DNA of 64,000 nucleotides from Dendrophyllia cribrosa (GCA_024195265.1 JAJLRJ010000001.1:56159202-56223201), one strand, 5' to 3'; positions 1 through 12,459 are shown, counted from the first letter of the stretch. Made by a program: numbers and translations. Notes: generated from the letters alone by a model not told the origin.

Positions 1-90
1 GCTTAACGTTCCAACGTCGTTGCCCAACATGATGGTTGGAAGAACGGCTAAATGACATGTAATAACACAGCAAAAGGACACTAAGGCCCC

Positions 91-532
91 GTCCACACTA
101 ATGCGTTTTCGTTTGAAAATGCATACTTTTTTATGGTTTTTACCGATCGTCCACACTAAAATGATCAAAAATGGAGAATAAAATCAATGAAAACCGAGGT
201 TTTCGAAAACGCTTTTCAAAGTGGAAACTTTTGAAAACGCAGGTCTATCATTTTAGTGTGGACGGCAAAAACGGAGCTTTTCAAAAACGCTTACGTCACA
301 ACTAGTAACGCATAGTATTGCTGATGCTATTGGAGCATGCGTATTGAACAGAAAAACATCCGAGCAGAGCCTGGTGATGAAAACGCATCTTTGGATCATT
401 TTTCAGCTCCTAGTGTGGACGCAAATCTTTTTATCCGTTTTCAGGGAACCAAAAACTGAGGTTTTCAAAAACGCTTTTGTGTGGACTAATAAAACGCATA
501 AAAAAAAACTAATAAAACACATTAGTGTGGAC
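91..532. mobile_element. Composite inverted-repeat element GTCCACACTAATG
   Basis: GTCCACACTAATGCGTTTTCG (91) is mirrored by AACACATTAGTGTGGAC (to 532). Further copies of the end sequence in both orientations at about 150, 250, 411 and 479 suggest nested or internally duplicated ends. The flanks both read TAAGG. No protein. Confidence 0.6.
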
Positions 533-1034
533 TAAGGCTATGTTCTCTTGGTATCAACCTAAACCGGTTTTGTTTAATTTGGTTGTGTTGTCTCAATAGA
601 ACACTTTCCAACCATTTTTGGTTGAAAATGCTGTAATGCTCTGTGAAGCCGGTAAGCAAGATTCTGCCGTTTGACAAACTTAAAGGGATGGCAGCATTAT
701 TCCTATAAAATGAACTTGTCTCTGCCTCGGCTCGCTGCATTAGTAGTCCAAGGTTTTAATACTGTCATTTAAAAAGACCGCCATTTTGTTTGTGACAATT
801 TTGGTGAGTGACGCACAAAAATGATGGCGACATGCGATAATTGATGCCTGCTAACATGTCAGCGGGCATTACCGATGGTTTTCAACTGTTTCAACCAAGT
901 TTCAAGCTGGTTGAAAAACCAACCAAATGTTTTTATCCAGTAGAAAAAAAAAAAAACAACCGAAACAGTTTATCCCAATACACATGTAGGACACGACCTA
1001 ACATTCTACCAAGAAAAAATGTTGGCCAACAGTG
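533..1034. other. Sequence upstream of the AKIP1-like gene
   Basis: Presumed 5' flank and untranslated region. I see no recognisable coding exon, TATA box or structured element. Confidence 0.3.
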
Positions 1035-1437
1035 ATGGAAAGTTTAGCACAGGTTTAACTGGAAATGTGATGAGAAGATCATTCTTGAATTCACAACTTT
1101 CCTGTTTCTCTTCACACTAACCTCCAAAGCTCTACCTTACCAAACAAGAAACAAAGAAAAATGAGAGTCAAACCAAAACCAAATTAATTTAACTCAATAC
1201 CCTTCTCAATTTTTAGATACGATAGTACATTGTAAAACCTTTTGGTATTCCTTGACTTCCTGTACATGTATGTGTTGTGGTTCAAATTTTTCTTTGGTCT
1301 AAATTTTTTCAAACCAGTTTAGTTTTTATATTTCTTTGTCTCAGATTCATAACCATATTCTGAGACAAAGGAAAACAAAAATCAAACTTGTTTAAAAAAA
1401 ATTGAACCAAAGAAAAATTTGAACCACAACATATGTA

Positions 1438-1469
<32 letters not shown>

Positions 1470-4159
1470 ACTGCTTGAGAAGATGAGCAATTGTACAGTT
1501 AGGATTGACTGATAAAAACTCATGTAAATGTTTTGTGTTGTGCCTTTCAGGATGAAGCCGGTTGGATGCATTGTACGTTGTGCCGTTCAGGAAGACAGGG
1601 GGCATCCACACTTAACAAGGCTTTGCTAAGGAAGGTTGAATGGCCAAGTCAAACAAGCACTGCATTTCAATCCACACAGGTACATATTGGAAGGAATCAG
1701 AATCTAGAAACATGATTTTGTTCTTTAACTCCCAAGAGTGCCAAAGAACAAAATTCAAGAAAAATCCCAAATTTCATTTTGTAAAATATTGAAAAACTAA
1801 TGGTACCATGAATAGTACTTCTTAAGAGGTTTTATTTTAATGGTCACACCATAGGATTTCGTCAACAGACTCAAAAGTTAGAACCACACTACATGTCTCC
1901 ATAACTGTGGTTCATATTCCTAGGGAATAAGTTAATTAGCCCCAGGACTCCACGCCGTGCTCGGCTAGCTGTCGACTGTCATTTGGTTATAACATGATCG
2001 CTTTGTTTTGTTCGTTTGATCGTTTCAGTTGTTTCTTTACATCCCCTCCCACCCTGGGGGCTTTCCTCAAGCCCTCGGGGGCTTCTCGTTTCCTATTAAA
2101 GATGTCCAAACAGATTCTCTGACTCACATTTTTTGGGGGAACTACATGTAATAGTACACAATGTATGAAGAAAAATGCTCAGGCAGTTTTTTGGTGTTTT
2201 GTTAGGAGCCCAAAGCACACACGACAATAGAAGATGCATTTGACACAGTACTGCAATATATGAATGCCACTAGCAGACAGTGTAAGGTAAGCTTCTATAA
2301 TGCGTTATAAGTCACATTCATCATACATCTCCCGGTTTATTTCCTTACAATGTCCCACCGTTGAAGATTTTGGTGCATAAGGGCCTATGTCGAATTTTTC
2401 AGTATTTTTTTATTTTTTTTTTTTTTGTAGCTTTTGCTTGGATTCACATCATTTTTTGTATTTTGCCTCAAATGTAAATGTTAAACATTTCCTCAAATAT
2501 TTTCCCCAACATTTTAACAGTTTAAGCAAAACAGAAAAACAAGCAAAAATAATTTAAACATGCACCCAGCCACTCAATCATATTACATGTAGGCTTGATT
2601 TCTTCTCCTCTCTCCCTCTCGATTTAATTTTCTTTGTAATCAGATGAAGTTTGGAAATCTAGAATTTTGTGGAAACTTGAGCCAAAGACTAGACTGCTTT
2701 AAACATTCATTGAACATTAAACTTATGGTAACATTGTTTCCATAGAGTTTAATTGAATATCTTTCAGTCTTTCACAGCACTTATAGATCTTTCTTATTCA
2801 TAATATTTATGTGTTTGAAGCCCAGGGACATCCATGGAGCCCTTTTAGGAAGTTCGTTTTCAGAATATGTATCTAACTGCATGATTTGTTTTTGTCCCAA
2901 TTAGCGATATTTCGGTTGCAGATCAAAAGAAGAATGTAATACCCAGGATGCAGATCACTGCAACAGATTCCATCAGCCAGATTATAACTTGGTTACTCGC
3001 CGACACCCAGTAAGAAATTTTTTTTAACAGAATCTACGACTATAAATCTTAATCATCTCTCTTATCATCATATGTCTCCTACGGCCCCGCGAGCCTTTTC
3101 TTTGCAAAACCTTTGATGAAAGTCCTGTATAGGGCCATACACATTTGCACGAGCAGCGCCAGAAAAAGCTGCGTGGCCCAACTACAAAAGTGTGGCATCG
3201 CGTGTTAAAATTTCAAGCAATTTTTTCTCCAAATTGGTCATATGATAAAATAATGATTGACTAAGTTAGGCCAGGCGGGGCATGAAAATATTTGGCTCAA
3301 AGTCATGACGTATGGACGGAGCGCACTTAGTCAATAAGTACCTAATTATTTGCCAAAAAGTTAATTTAATGAAACAGAGACAGGGAAAGAAAACTCTAAA
3401 ACCAACCCAAAGAATACTTATTGGATTTGATAAGGCACTGAAACAGGCCATGATATAAACCCCAGGGAGAGGAGCCAAGTGGGGGTGGGGGGGGAGGGTG
3501 CCTACTGTGTATGGAGTTTTTAAATTTGTTAATGAAACAGAGATGAGGAAAGATTGCGCCCAAACCAACCCAAAGAATAATAATTATTGGATTTGATAAG
3601 GCTCAGAAACAAGCCAGGATATAAATCCCAGGAGGGGGAAGCCAAGGTGCCGGGGGGGGGGGGAGTCTAAATTGAGGACTTGCCATAGCATGTAGCCTAC
3701 ATTGTACATTGCAGTTGTTTTTTGGTGGCAAGTAATGAATTTTGGTTCATTTTGGTTTTGCACTTATCTGAGGTCGGTAGGAGTGAGACGGGTGGGCCTG
3801 ACTCCCACTCCCTTCTTTTAACTCAGCACTCATTTGCCCCTCTACCACCCCCCACTCACCCCTCCCCCTCTCCACCCCCCCCATCCCCCTCTCCCCCCCC
3901 CCCCCCCCAATGTTTTCTGCTCTACAGGCTATGTAGTGTTGCATCTTGAGCTCTGTTTGCAAATGATCTTAACTTTCTTTCACGAGTGAATCTGACCTCT
4001 GTACTTTCTCAACAGCTTCAGAGATTAGAAGATGTCCAAGTGGAAGTAGCGCCTGGCAGTTATGCAGTTACCGCTGGTCGATATGGTGCGCCCAGGCAGC
4101 ACACCCACATTGTGCGTCTAGAGCCTGGACAAACCGTGGATCTTGGATTTTCTTTGTAA
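1035..4159 (+). CDS. AKIP1: AKIP1-like (A-kinase-interacting protein 1) gene
   Basis: Confident exons are 1551-1679, 2206-2286, 2905-3009 and 4016-4159 (stop TAA 4157-4159). All junctions are phase 0 with AG/GT borders, giving 152 codons. A tentative first exon 1035-1052 (ATG, six codons, then GTTTAA donor) joins in frame and would give about 158 residues; human AKIP1 is about 210. Matching regions are the RKVEW segment in exon 2, a central segment around FDTVLQYMNATSRQC like the vertebrate FMDYTSSQC region, and the C-terminal module VEVAPGSYAVTAG followed by THIVRLEPGQTVDLGF, which matches the AKIP1 C-terminus very well. In vertebrates AKIP1 binds the catalytic subunit of PKA and modulates its nuclear retention and NF-kB signalling; that role is family knowledge, not shown here. 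The protein is small and soluble with no signal peptide or membrane segment. The weak point is the N-terminus: the true start could lie in another exon. Confidence 0.75.
1266..1439. mobile_element. Foldback element TGTTGTGGTTCAAATTTTTCTTTGG
   Basis: The left arm GTGTTGTGGTTCAAATTTTTCTTTGG and right arm CCAAAGAAAAATTTGAACCACAACAT are near-perfect inverted copies. It is followed directly by a 29-C run (1440-1468). Same family as 62165-62310. Confidence 0.75.
1440..1468. repeat. Poly-C tract
   Basis: 29 consecutive C, beside the foldback element and about 80 bases before an AKIP1 exon. Confidence 0.9.
1770..1890 (-). repeat. Isolated minus-strand copy of the 105-bp repeat family
   Basis: CACACCATAGGATTTCGTCAACAGACTCAAAAGTTAGAACCA is the reverse complement of the unit arrayed at 55571-56815. 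In an AKIP1-like intron. Confidence 0.55.
3364..3650. repeat. Two tandem copies of a 164-bp unit
   Basis: TTAATGAAACAGAGACAGGGAAAG to CCCAGGGAGAGGAGCC and a second copy from about 3530 share AACCAACCCAAAGAATA and TTGGATTTGATAAGGC. In the last AKIP1-like intron; G-rich ends. Confidence 0.7.
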
Positions 4160-4373
4160 AACTAAAACAAAGATTTCGTCAGTTATTTATTGCACAACAG
4201 TTGAGACAGTGGATACGAATGGTGTACAAAATGTTGATTTAATGTAGACGAAGTAACAAAAAATGAGTATTTAATTTAGGAAAGTTGGGGAAAAGATTGA
4301 CTAAGCCGTTGAATATTAGGCCATTTTCGCTGTGATAAAAGACAATCATACAATGGCATATCAGGAACTTCAA

Positions 4374-4379
4374 AATAAA
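4374..4379 (+). terminator. Candidate polyadenylation signal of the AKIP1-like gene
   Basis: AATAAA lies about 215 bases after the stop codon, in AT-rich sequence. It is the first well-placed signal on the gene's strand. Confidence 0.4.
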
Positions 4380-6288
4380 ATGCTTTTTATATCTTTGTAA
4401 CCATACCAAATTTTTTACCTACCAATAAGAAGAATGCAAAGAGTCTCTTTTTTTCTGGAAAAGTGTAACGGGAACATTAGTAAAAGGCGTGAACAGCTAA
4501 TTTTGCACGACCATGCTTCAGTCTCACGACCGTAGCCAGTTGAAAATTCTTAACAAGGCAATATAAAAAAAAACTTTCATTTTTTTGTATAGCCTCTTAC
4601 AAGAGAGATCCAATGCTTGTACAAGTATTCCAAATTTTGTTTTTACTGAGGTAAGTGCCTCGGCTCACCTCATGTTAGCTACGGCCCTGTCAGTTTAGCG
4701 CTTTAGTTTTTTTGATGCGATTTGGTCTTGCTGTACCTTTCTTGCTCATGTTGGTAGCTCAGTCAGGCAAAGAAAAAAACAAATCTTGATGTCAGAAAGC
4801 TGAATCAGTCAAATAAAACCTTTTGCTTTCTTCTGATATAAAATTAGGTTCGGGTGAAAAGCATTTTATTGGGTTTTACTGGTATTTTTAAAGAAAATAC
4901 CCTGTATTTTGAAAGAAGAATGTCTTTTTGAATGCAGATTTTATCGCTTAGTGTTTTAGTATTATATCTTAGACCATAATTACTGTGTAGAATCTATTTA
5001 ATTTAGTTAACTTATGAACCATATTGTATATTTCATAAATGTCGCTAATAAAAGAATTCCAAACCAAAAGTCTTGCCAGGCACTGCAGAGGGGGATGAAA
5101 AAAAAAAGGTTTGAGGGCTAACGAGACTGATTGTTTTTTCCTTAAAATGTACGTAGCAGCAAGTGCTGCTGCCAAAAACAAAAAACACAGGAAAATAATA
5201 AGTCAGTAACAAACGCCCATCGCGTTACTTCTCGTTCGCCTTTTATTCTTTTATTTAAAACTAAAAACCCCCCAAAAGGGTCGCGCGCTCGAAAATAATT
5301 CTCAATGCCAATTTATCCTCAGTAATAGCCCTATCACTTTAAAGTGTGCTACGCGGTCCCTGTTATTAACGCCAATTTTTTCTCGCGTACAATTCATCAT
5401 CATCATTGCCATCCGTCTGTCAAGCTGACTGATTAGCGCCCGGTTAACAGTCAGTGGTCGGTATCCGGTCGTTTCGCTACAAAGTCGTTTTGCTCCAGAT
5501 TTGAAAATTTCAGAATCCAGTTACTTTCATTTGTAAATCTGTTAGTAAGTGTGATCATGGTTAATAGAACAAACTGGTTATGAAGCTCAATAAATTTCAA
5601 AAAGAGTGTACAAAGCTGCTTTGTTTTATGTTGAACGAACCGTGACCGTGCACATTGTTTTGTTTAACGTGTGAGCCCAAATTTTTCTACTGGTCAGTTG
5701 CTCATATGCATTTCAATACCTTTTGTGTTTTGTGCACGGTCAAGGCAAACGAACAAAAGAAATGGAGAACAAAAACATATAACAAAGGACTGACTGAGTT
5801 TCATAACCAGTTTATTCTATTAACTATGGTGTGATTTATAGTAATGTTCAAAATGGGCAAAATTCAACAATTCCTTCAAGAGAGCAAAAATTCTGTCTGA
5901 CAGTTTTTCAATTTAGTTTGCAAAAATGTTTAGTTGAAGCCCGGCTTTAACTACTAAAACTTCGAAACAGGATTGTACGGCTTGATTTTTCTATGCTTCT
6001 TGTAGTTCTTTTCCAGGTTAAAATCCTTTCTTACGACAGTTCTAGTGACAAAACCCTTAGTTGGTTTTACCGCGCCAACTCAGAAGTTCAATGCGCAACT
6101 AATGTTTACTTTTTGCGCTGCGTCCGTGATCATAATTGTGGCGACAAACATTTGACCCCTGAAAACAGAAACCAACAAAATGGATCGAGATCCACTTATC
6201 ACAGCCCACAAACTATCATGCGCACTCCTATTTAATTTTTCTTTGCTTGAAGCAAAGGAATGGTAGAGTCTAAATGCTATAGCTCAAA
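4380..6288. other. Intergenic sequence
   Basis: No gene recognised. It contains the foldback element at 5555-5829. Confidence 0.5.
5555..5829. mobile_element. Foldback element CATGGTTAATAGAACAAACTGG
   Basis: CATGGTTAATAGAACAAACTGGTTATGAAGCTCA and the mirrored TGAGTTTCATAACCAGTTTATTCTATTAACTATGG bound 275 bases, with an inner GTGACCGTGCAC / GTGCACGGTCAAGG pair. Confidence 0.65.
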
Positions 6289-6365
6289 AGGAGGTCGGAC
6301 ACATTAATGAGAATATATAACGGAGTAACTGGTTAGCTTTCAGTTGAGGTTGGGGTTAGCTTTCT

Positions 6366-7122
6366 AGTCAACCATGCCCTCACTGTAGTCAACCATGCCC
6401 TCACATGTAGTCAACTCTGCCCTCATAGTCAAACATGCCCTCACTTGTAGTCAACTCTGCCCTCACTTGTAGTCAACTCTGCCCTCATAGTCAAACTGGC
6501 CATCACATGTAGTCAGCTCTGCCCTCACATGTAGTCAACTCTGCCCTCATAGTCAACCATGCCCTCACATGTAGTCAACTCTGCCCTCACTGTAGTCAAC
6601 TCTGCCCTCACTTGTAGTCAACTCTGCCCTCACTTGTAGTCAACTCTGCCCTCATAGTCAAACTGGCCCTCACATGTAGTCAACTCTGCCCTCACATGTA
6701 GTCAACTCTGCCCTCATAGTCAACCATGCCCTCACTTGTAGTCAACTCTGCCCTCACTTGTAGTCAACTCTGCCCTCATAGTCAAACATGCCCTCACTTG
6801 TAGTCAACTCTGCCCTCACGTGTAGTCAACTCTGCCCTCATAGTCAAACATGCCCTCACTTGTAGTCAACTCTGCCCTCACGTGTAGTCAACTCTGCCCT
6901 CATAGTCAAACATGCCCTCACTTGTAGTCAACTCTGCCCTCACGTGTAGTCAACTCTGCCCTCATAGTCAAACATGCCCTCACTGTAGTCAACTCTGCCC
7001 TCACGTGTAGTCAACTCTGCCCTCATAGTCAAACATGCCCTCACTTGTAGTCAACTCTGCCCTCACGTGTAGTCAACTCTGCCCTCATAGTCAAACTGGC
7101 CCTCACATGTAGTCAGCTTTGC
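6366..7122. repeat. GTAGTCAACTCTGCCCTCA minisatellite
   Basis: About 38 units of 18-22 bases: CATGTAGTCAACTCTGCCCTCA alternating with TAGTCAAACATGCCCTCA. From about 6778 on, the units form a higher-order block of about 62 bases (one TAGTCAAACATG unit plus two GTAGTCAACTCTG units), repeated about five times. Confidence 0.95.
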
Positions 7123-8136
7123 CCTCACAGTCCAACTAAAGATTTTTAAAATAGTGTAGATCCTTCTGGTTTGAATAGAATGACATGGTATTTGCACTAA
7201 TATGTTCATTGGTAGTTGTAGTTTGTGCCGTCATGGTTTTTGTATTTTTGTGATTCCTTTTAGTATTTTTTTATTTATTTCAAAGTTCAAACAAGTGATT
7301 TGTCTTCTCTGTAAAATGTTTTTTTTTTTTGCCTTGCGGAGTAAATGTTACAGTTTAGGTTAGCTTCGCAAGGTATATCGTTTTGCCTTTATTTTGATAT
7401 CCAAATTTTCCTTGAAGGACAAAAGTGGAAGTTTTGTGGATTTTTTTATATGGCCGCCATTTTGAATATTTAATGCGTTTGCTACTCGCACTTCTTAACC
7501 TGCTTGCCGCTTTACGCCTGGACGCTTACTTCCAATTTTGATCTCCGGCACGAACCTGTCTTTTGTCTATGCAATAAAGGTCATGAGTTGCACCGCTGTT
7601 AAAATTGGTCGAGATACAGCGTCTGGCGCAAGGGCATTATTTTATGTACTTTTGACTGTTCAAAACGCCATTTGGAACGTTGAGTATTATTATATTAAAT
7701 AAAAACTTACGGTTATTCGTTTGGAGAAGTGTAAGTTGATATGCAAATGAGGTCAACTTTGACCGTCAATTATGCAAAAGCAAACACTTCACCTGAAAAA
7801 AAAATGTTTCCCACAAATGCATGAAGTCCTTATGTCATGTTCCATGTAAAATGTTTGCTGTAATGGTCTTGAAACGGTATAAATAGAATAAAATTACGGA
7901 GCACAAAACAGATGTACTTACCAGGACAAATACTTGTACTGAAGGGGACGCGCTGTTTGCACACTGAAGTCTTTATAAGTGTATATAACTACCTTTGAAG
8001 GCTATATCTTTCTAATTATATGAGATACAAAAATTAATTAAACTCGACAGCAAGATCTAATAGATCCCACGCCACAAGTTAGCGACGTTAATGATCCGAT
8101 GCGTCAACATCACATGATGTTACAATTAATTTTTTA

Positions 8137-10609
8137 AGTCAAACTTGCCCTCATTTTTTGACAACTGAAAAATGATTGAATGCCCCGTTGCTAGGTAACA
8201 AGAGAAGGTTAATAAACCAAACTTAGTTTAGATTAATCCTCGTTGTTCGGGCATGTTAATCCATGGCAAAAACCGTTTAGAAAATGTTTTAAACTGTGGG
8301 TAAAAATGATTCGAAGGTCATATATTCTGAGCTGGCAGCTATGGAGTCAACGCTAAAAAATTCGTAGTAAATCAGGATTTTATCGTATTGACGCTTGCCT
8401 GACAGCGTTAGAAAGCACATGAATAGAGTGTCACGCAAAGTTACGTTTAAAGGTAACACAGCTTGTTTGTCTTCCTAAATAGCACAGTTGAAAATGAGAG
8501 TCAAACTTGCCCTCACATTCTATTTTTTATTGGTCATGAATTGTTAATGAGGCGTTCAAATGCAAATTTCAAAAAACTGTAGAAAATTCAGTTTTCGCTT
8601 CCCGAAAATAAAAGAGGATTTGTTTGAAAGGTAGTGATAGGAGCTTATCATTGACATTAAAAAAAGATGAAAAGGATAGAATAGCGGGCTGTGACGTCAC
8701 TCCGAAAAACATCTATATGGCGGCTTCAATATGTGAAATTTAGTACAAATAATGAAAAATTCAGAACAAATTCAGGATATTCCCTTTCGAAGGAATTCTT
8801 TCACTACAACAAAGACAGGATGTGCATGCATCCAGTAAATGTGTTTTACTTCCTAACTTGTTTTGTTTTTGTTTGAGATTGTAGAGATTCTAAAGACCAA
8901 AACTTTTTATTTTTTACTTAAAAAATGACACAAATTATAGTTTTGCAAAGAAACGAAAGGTTTCATTTATTCCAATTGACGCTTAGCGAGATCAACGTAC
9001 AGACATCGAAGAATGAGATAAATAATTGTAATAGAATTTGATGATTCATATCAGTATTTTGTGGGAAGCTAAAATGATGTAATTGTTTGTTTTTCAATTT
9101 TAGAGGATTTTTGACGTGGATCAACTGTAACATTAATAACTCATTACCGTTATCAGCTGCAGACTTCCAACTTAACCAAACATTATATAACTATACAGGT
9201 TTCTGATTTGCGTTTGCTAAGATACATATTGTTAAATAATACGTCAACCACAATGTTTTCCAAAACGCCTTTTTTTTTAATTTTTAGTCAAACTTGCCCT
9301 CATTTTAGTTGTTACAAAATTTCATCACAATCCCAAAAACGGGAGGTTAACATTCCAAAATACCTTAGATTCATTCGTTAATAAAGGTCTTTACTTGGTA
9401 TGAAAATGGATCAAATTCCATACAATCTGCATTCATAACGTTAACAAATTTGCCCAGATCGGAAATACAGCTTTTTTCAAACACGTGTGTTTAGACATAT
9501 GCTACTTGAAAAACATTAATATCTCTAAACATTTCTAGTGAATCTCTTAGATTTTTCACAGGCTTATTGCAGATGAAACGACAAATTTGTGTATTTTTTT
9601 TAAAGCCATTTACCAGTTTGTAGAAAGATATACATTGCAAGACGTTTTAGTCCTATAATCTGTCTAGTGAAATTAGAGTGTGTCCTTTTAATGTGGATAT
9701 CTCCTTACCATTAAAACCTAAAAATGTTTCGTTTGGCAGAACTTTTCTACTCTAAACGCGCTTCTATGCTTCTAAATAACAACTCTCTCAGTTAAAGGAT
9801 AACAATTGTAGCTTGGTTTAAAAAAATGGAAAAAAATCAAGAGTTGAGTCAAACCTGCCCTCATTTCGGACTTTTTCAGTTGCTGTAACTTGCGGCAAAA
9901 TGATGGTTAGTTTGCCAAACACTGCTTAGATTCGTCGACTTGTCTAGATGTGTTTGCCGTAAATGCTTTGTTTCCGTAGAGCAAAACACCGAGGCGTAAT
10001 AACCAAAAATCACCCTGATCAACTTTGCCCTCACATGCAATTTTTTTGGTGTCCAAACTTTAAAAAATCGTATAAAATTGTGATTGCTGCGGAATCAGCT
10101 GAAATCTTGTGAGAATATTTTTCTACTAGCCATGCTGACTGTTGAATTTTTTCAAGTCTTAACCATGTAACGATAACAAAATGGAAACTTTGTCAAACCT
10201 TGATACAGTACCTGGCGAATTTTTTTTGTCAAATGGATAAGGCCTAGTGTAGTTCTATATACCTTCACGGCATTTGCGTTCAAATTTACCATAGCTCTCC
10301 AACCGTTGCGGAGTTAAGCCATGGTTATCCCTGCATCATTAGAGAATCTTACTACACTGCTGGCCTCAAACTAACTCCTATTTTGGGCGATATTTAGTGG
10401 GATAACCTCAGTAGTCAACCTTGCCCTCTAACCAGAAATTCACAATTCAACTGAAAGGCATGATAGTCACTTTTTTACATTCCGTTTGGCTAAAATTATG
10501 CACGCATGCACAAACATGTTGCCTGGTAATTCACAAAGCATTCTGTCAAAACTCCGAAGTGTGTAGCCGAATTGAAATAGTCCATGGTGGGGTGAGGGCA
10601 AAGTTGACT
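8137..10609. repeat. Dispersed single copies of AGTCAAACTTGCCCTCA
   Basis: Plus-strand copies at 8137-8153, 8499-8515, 9286-9302, 9847-9863, 10017-10033 and 10413-10429, and one minus-strand copy at 10593-10609. They match the minisatellite motif with one to four changes each. Confidence 0.8.
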
Positions 10610-11071
10610 GTGGAGGATGCTAATTAGGGTTAGCAGTTTATATAGTTAAATTTAGGCTTTAAACAACCCGAGAAGCTAGGTGGTATTCTGGTACGGCAGT
10701 CTATGTAAGCCTAAGCCTAGCTGAGGTCACGGGTTCAATTCTGAGTGTGGATTTTAGATTTTCTTTTTTACACTTAAAAAATTTATTGAAAATAAAATTC
10801 TAAGTGTCGACGTTACGTTATATAATTCTCAATAAGGTGTCCGACCTCCTAGGTCGACTCAGGCTACCCACAATCATGACCTTTTGCAGTTTCCTGAGAT
10901 GTCCGCTATGATATCTGCGGCAGTGAAAAACGAAACTGTGGTAGAATTTGAACTTCAGAGTTCGCGTGTTATTGACATGCGCAGTAAACTGAAGATTTTA
11001 TTCTTGTGGCTAATTGCAATGCAACGTTGACGAGAGCATTGCGAGACAAATTTCAGATAACATGCATGTTA

Positions 11072-11414
11072 AGGCCCGTTTACACATGCGATTTTTGATG
11101 CAATTTTTGTCGCGCTCTCCAATGCAACTTTTATCGCAAGTGTAAACTAGCGGCGATTTCTGTGCGATTTGGGTGCGACATTTGCTTTGATTTGTTGTGA
11201 TTTTCCAAAAATCGACGCCACCGCTTGCATCGACAGGTTTCAAACATGTTCGAAACCTCTGCGATATCGCGCGACAAATCGCTCCCAAATCGCACTTAAT
11301 AAATCGCCGCTAGTTTACACAGGCGATTTGGAGATGCAACATGCGCGCGACAAAAATTGCACCGAAAAGTGCGATAAAAATTGCACGAAAAAAAACCCCT
11401 GTGTAAACGGGCCT
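11072..11414. mobile_element. PIF/Harbinger-like MITE with TTA target duplication
   Basis: Ends AGGCCCGTTTACACA and TGTGTAAACGGGCCT, flanked by TTA (11069-11071 and 11415-11417). A 3-bp TWA duplication is typical of PIF/Harbinger. The interior repeats the end motif inversely (GTGTAAACTAGCGGCGATTT and AATCGCCGCTAGTTTACAC). Confidence 0.75.
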
Positions 11415-11417
11415 TTA

Positions 11418-12254
11418 CACTTGTTATACGCGTGCAACTTATCTTGCACGCTGTGGTGCTGTTCAGACGTAACAATTTTACGTGCAACTTGTCTCGCAAA
11501 AAAAATTGTTGTCAGTTACACGCACGATTTTTACGTGTAACCTCGTGCAACTGAATTTTTGCTTTGTTTTTTAAGTTACACGAAAAGTTGAATCGTTTTC
11601 TAATTTCTGCAACAAATTTCTTCAAGTTGCACAACAAAAATACGTGTAACATGGCTCTTGCAACTTGTTTCGCCACAAGTCTTTCAGTCAACCAGTGGTA
11701 GATGCGTCACTCTTTAACCTAAGGTGGGGGTACACGTGAATTTGAATGAAATTTTAAGAGGTTTAAAGAAGGGATAAAAGAAAGGAAATGCTTTTTGGAA
11801 CACCAACAGACAGTTGATACCCACTCAAGAGCACCCCAGGTTGCTAGTGGACTACAATCTCGGATGGAATAAAATGAGAAATAACACTTCCCCTCCCCCC
11901 GATTTAAAGATGGCGGATTCGCGCGAAAACCAAAACGCGCCATTTTCCCATCACTGAACTGGAGGGGTAAGGGGGAAATGTCCAAGATTGTAGCTTGGTG
12001 TCCGTCTATTAATTATTAACTCAGTATAAATTCTAATTTCAAAACTTTACTAAATCTTCCATATTGCTTATTTCTCTTAATTTACAAATCCTTGGAGAAA
12101 AACTATTTCCTCCCAAACATACCCAAAACTCACCCAAAAATTTACAAAACACCCCATATAAACATAGATTTATGAGATGAGCATAGACCGAATGCAAATA
12201 TGGCCGTCCAACATTTTTTGTTTGGACAGGTTCTCAAGAAAAGAAAAGTAATTG
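11418..12254. other. Intergenic sequence with GTGCAACTTGT motifs
   Basis: GTGCAACTTATCTTGCACG, CGTGCAACTTGTCTCGCAA, CTTGCAACTTGTTTCGCCACAAGT and related words suggest an older element into which the Harbinger-like MITE may have inserted. No gene seen. Confidence 0.35.
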
Positions 12255-12260
12255 AATAAT

Positions 12261-12459
12261 ACGGGGGGTGACAACTCTAAGAAGGCCTGTTTCGGGAGAA
12301 AAACAAAATTCTTCCGGGAATCGGGAGATTCGAAAAATTTTCGGGGAAACATGAGATAATGTTGTTAAAATGTCGGGAAGATATTCCAAATTTTAGGGAC
12401 AACTTTCAGTTCCACACAGTATTGCTCAAACAGCGTTTGTTAGAGTTGTCACCCCCCGT
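12261..12459. mobile_element. 199-bp MITE with AATAAT target duplication
   Basis: Ends ACGGGGGGTGACAACTCTAA and TTAGAGTTGTCACCCCCCGT are perfect inverted copies, flanked by AATAAT on both sides (12255-12260 and 12460-12465). Confidence 0.8.

Larger units (their letters stand above)
6289..10850. mobile_element. 4.56-kb segment bounded by 34-bp inverted repeats
   Basis: AGGAGGTCGGACACATTAATGAGAATATATAACG (6289-6322) is mirrored with few changes by CGTTATATAATTCTCAATAAGGTGTCCGACCTCCT (10816-10850). No target duplication was recognised. The interior holds the 6366-7122 minisatellite and seven further copies of its motif; no transposase or other coding region is visible. Confidence 0.6.

Noticed and set aside
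6366..7122. CRISPR-like regular repeat array
   Set aside because: The units are joined directly with no unique spacers, and the window is clearly eukaryotic. It is a minisatellite.
11169..11540. 123-codon Cys-containing open frame that looks like a small secreted protein
   Set aside because: It lies across a Harbinger-like MITE, and its repeated Asn-Cys-Thr words come from the element's repeats. It has no signal peptide.
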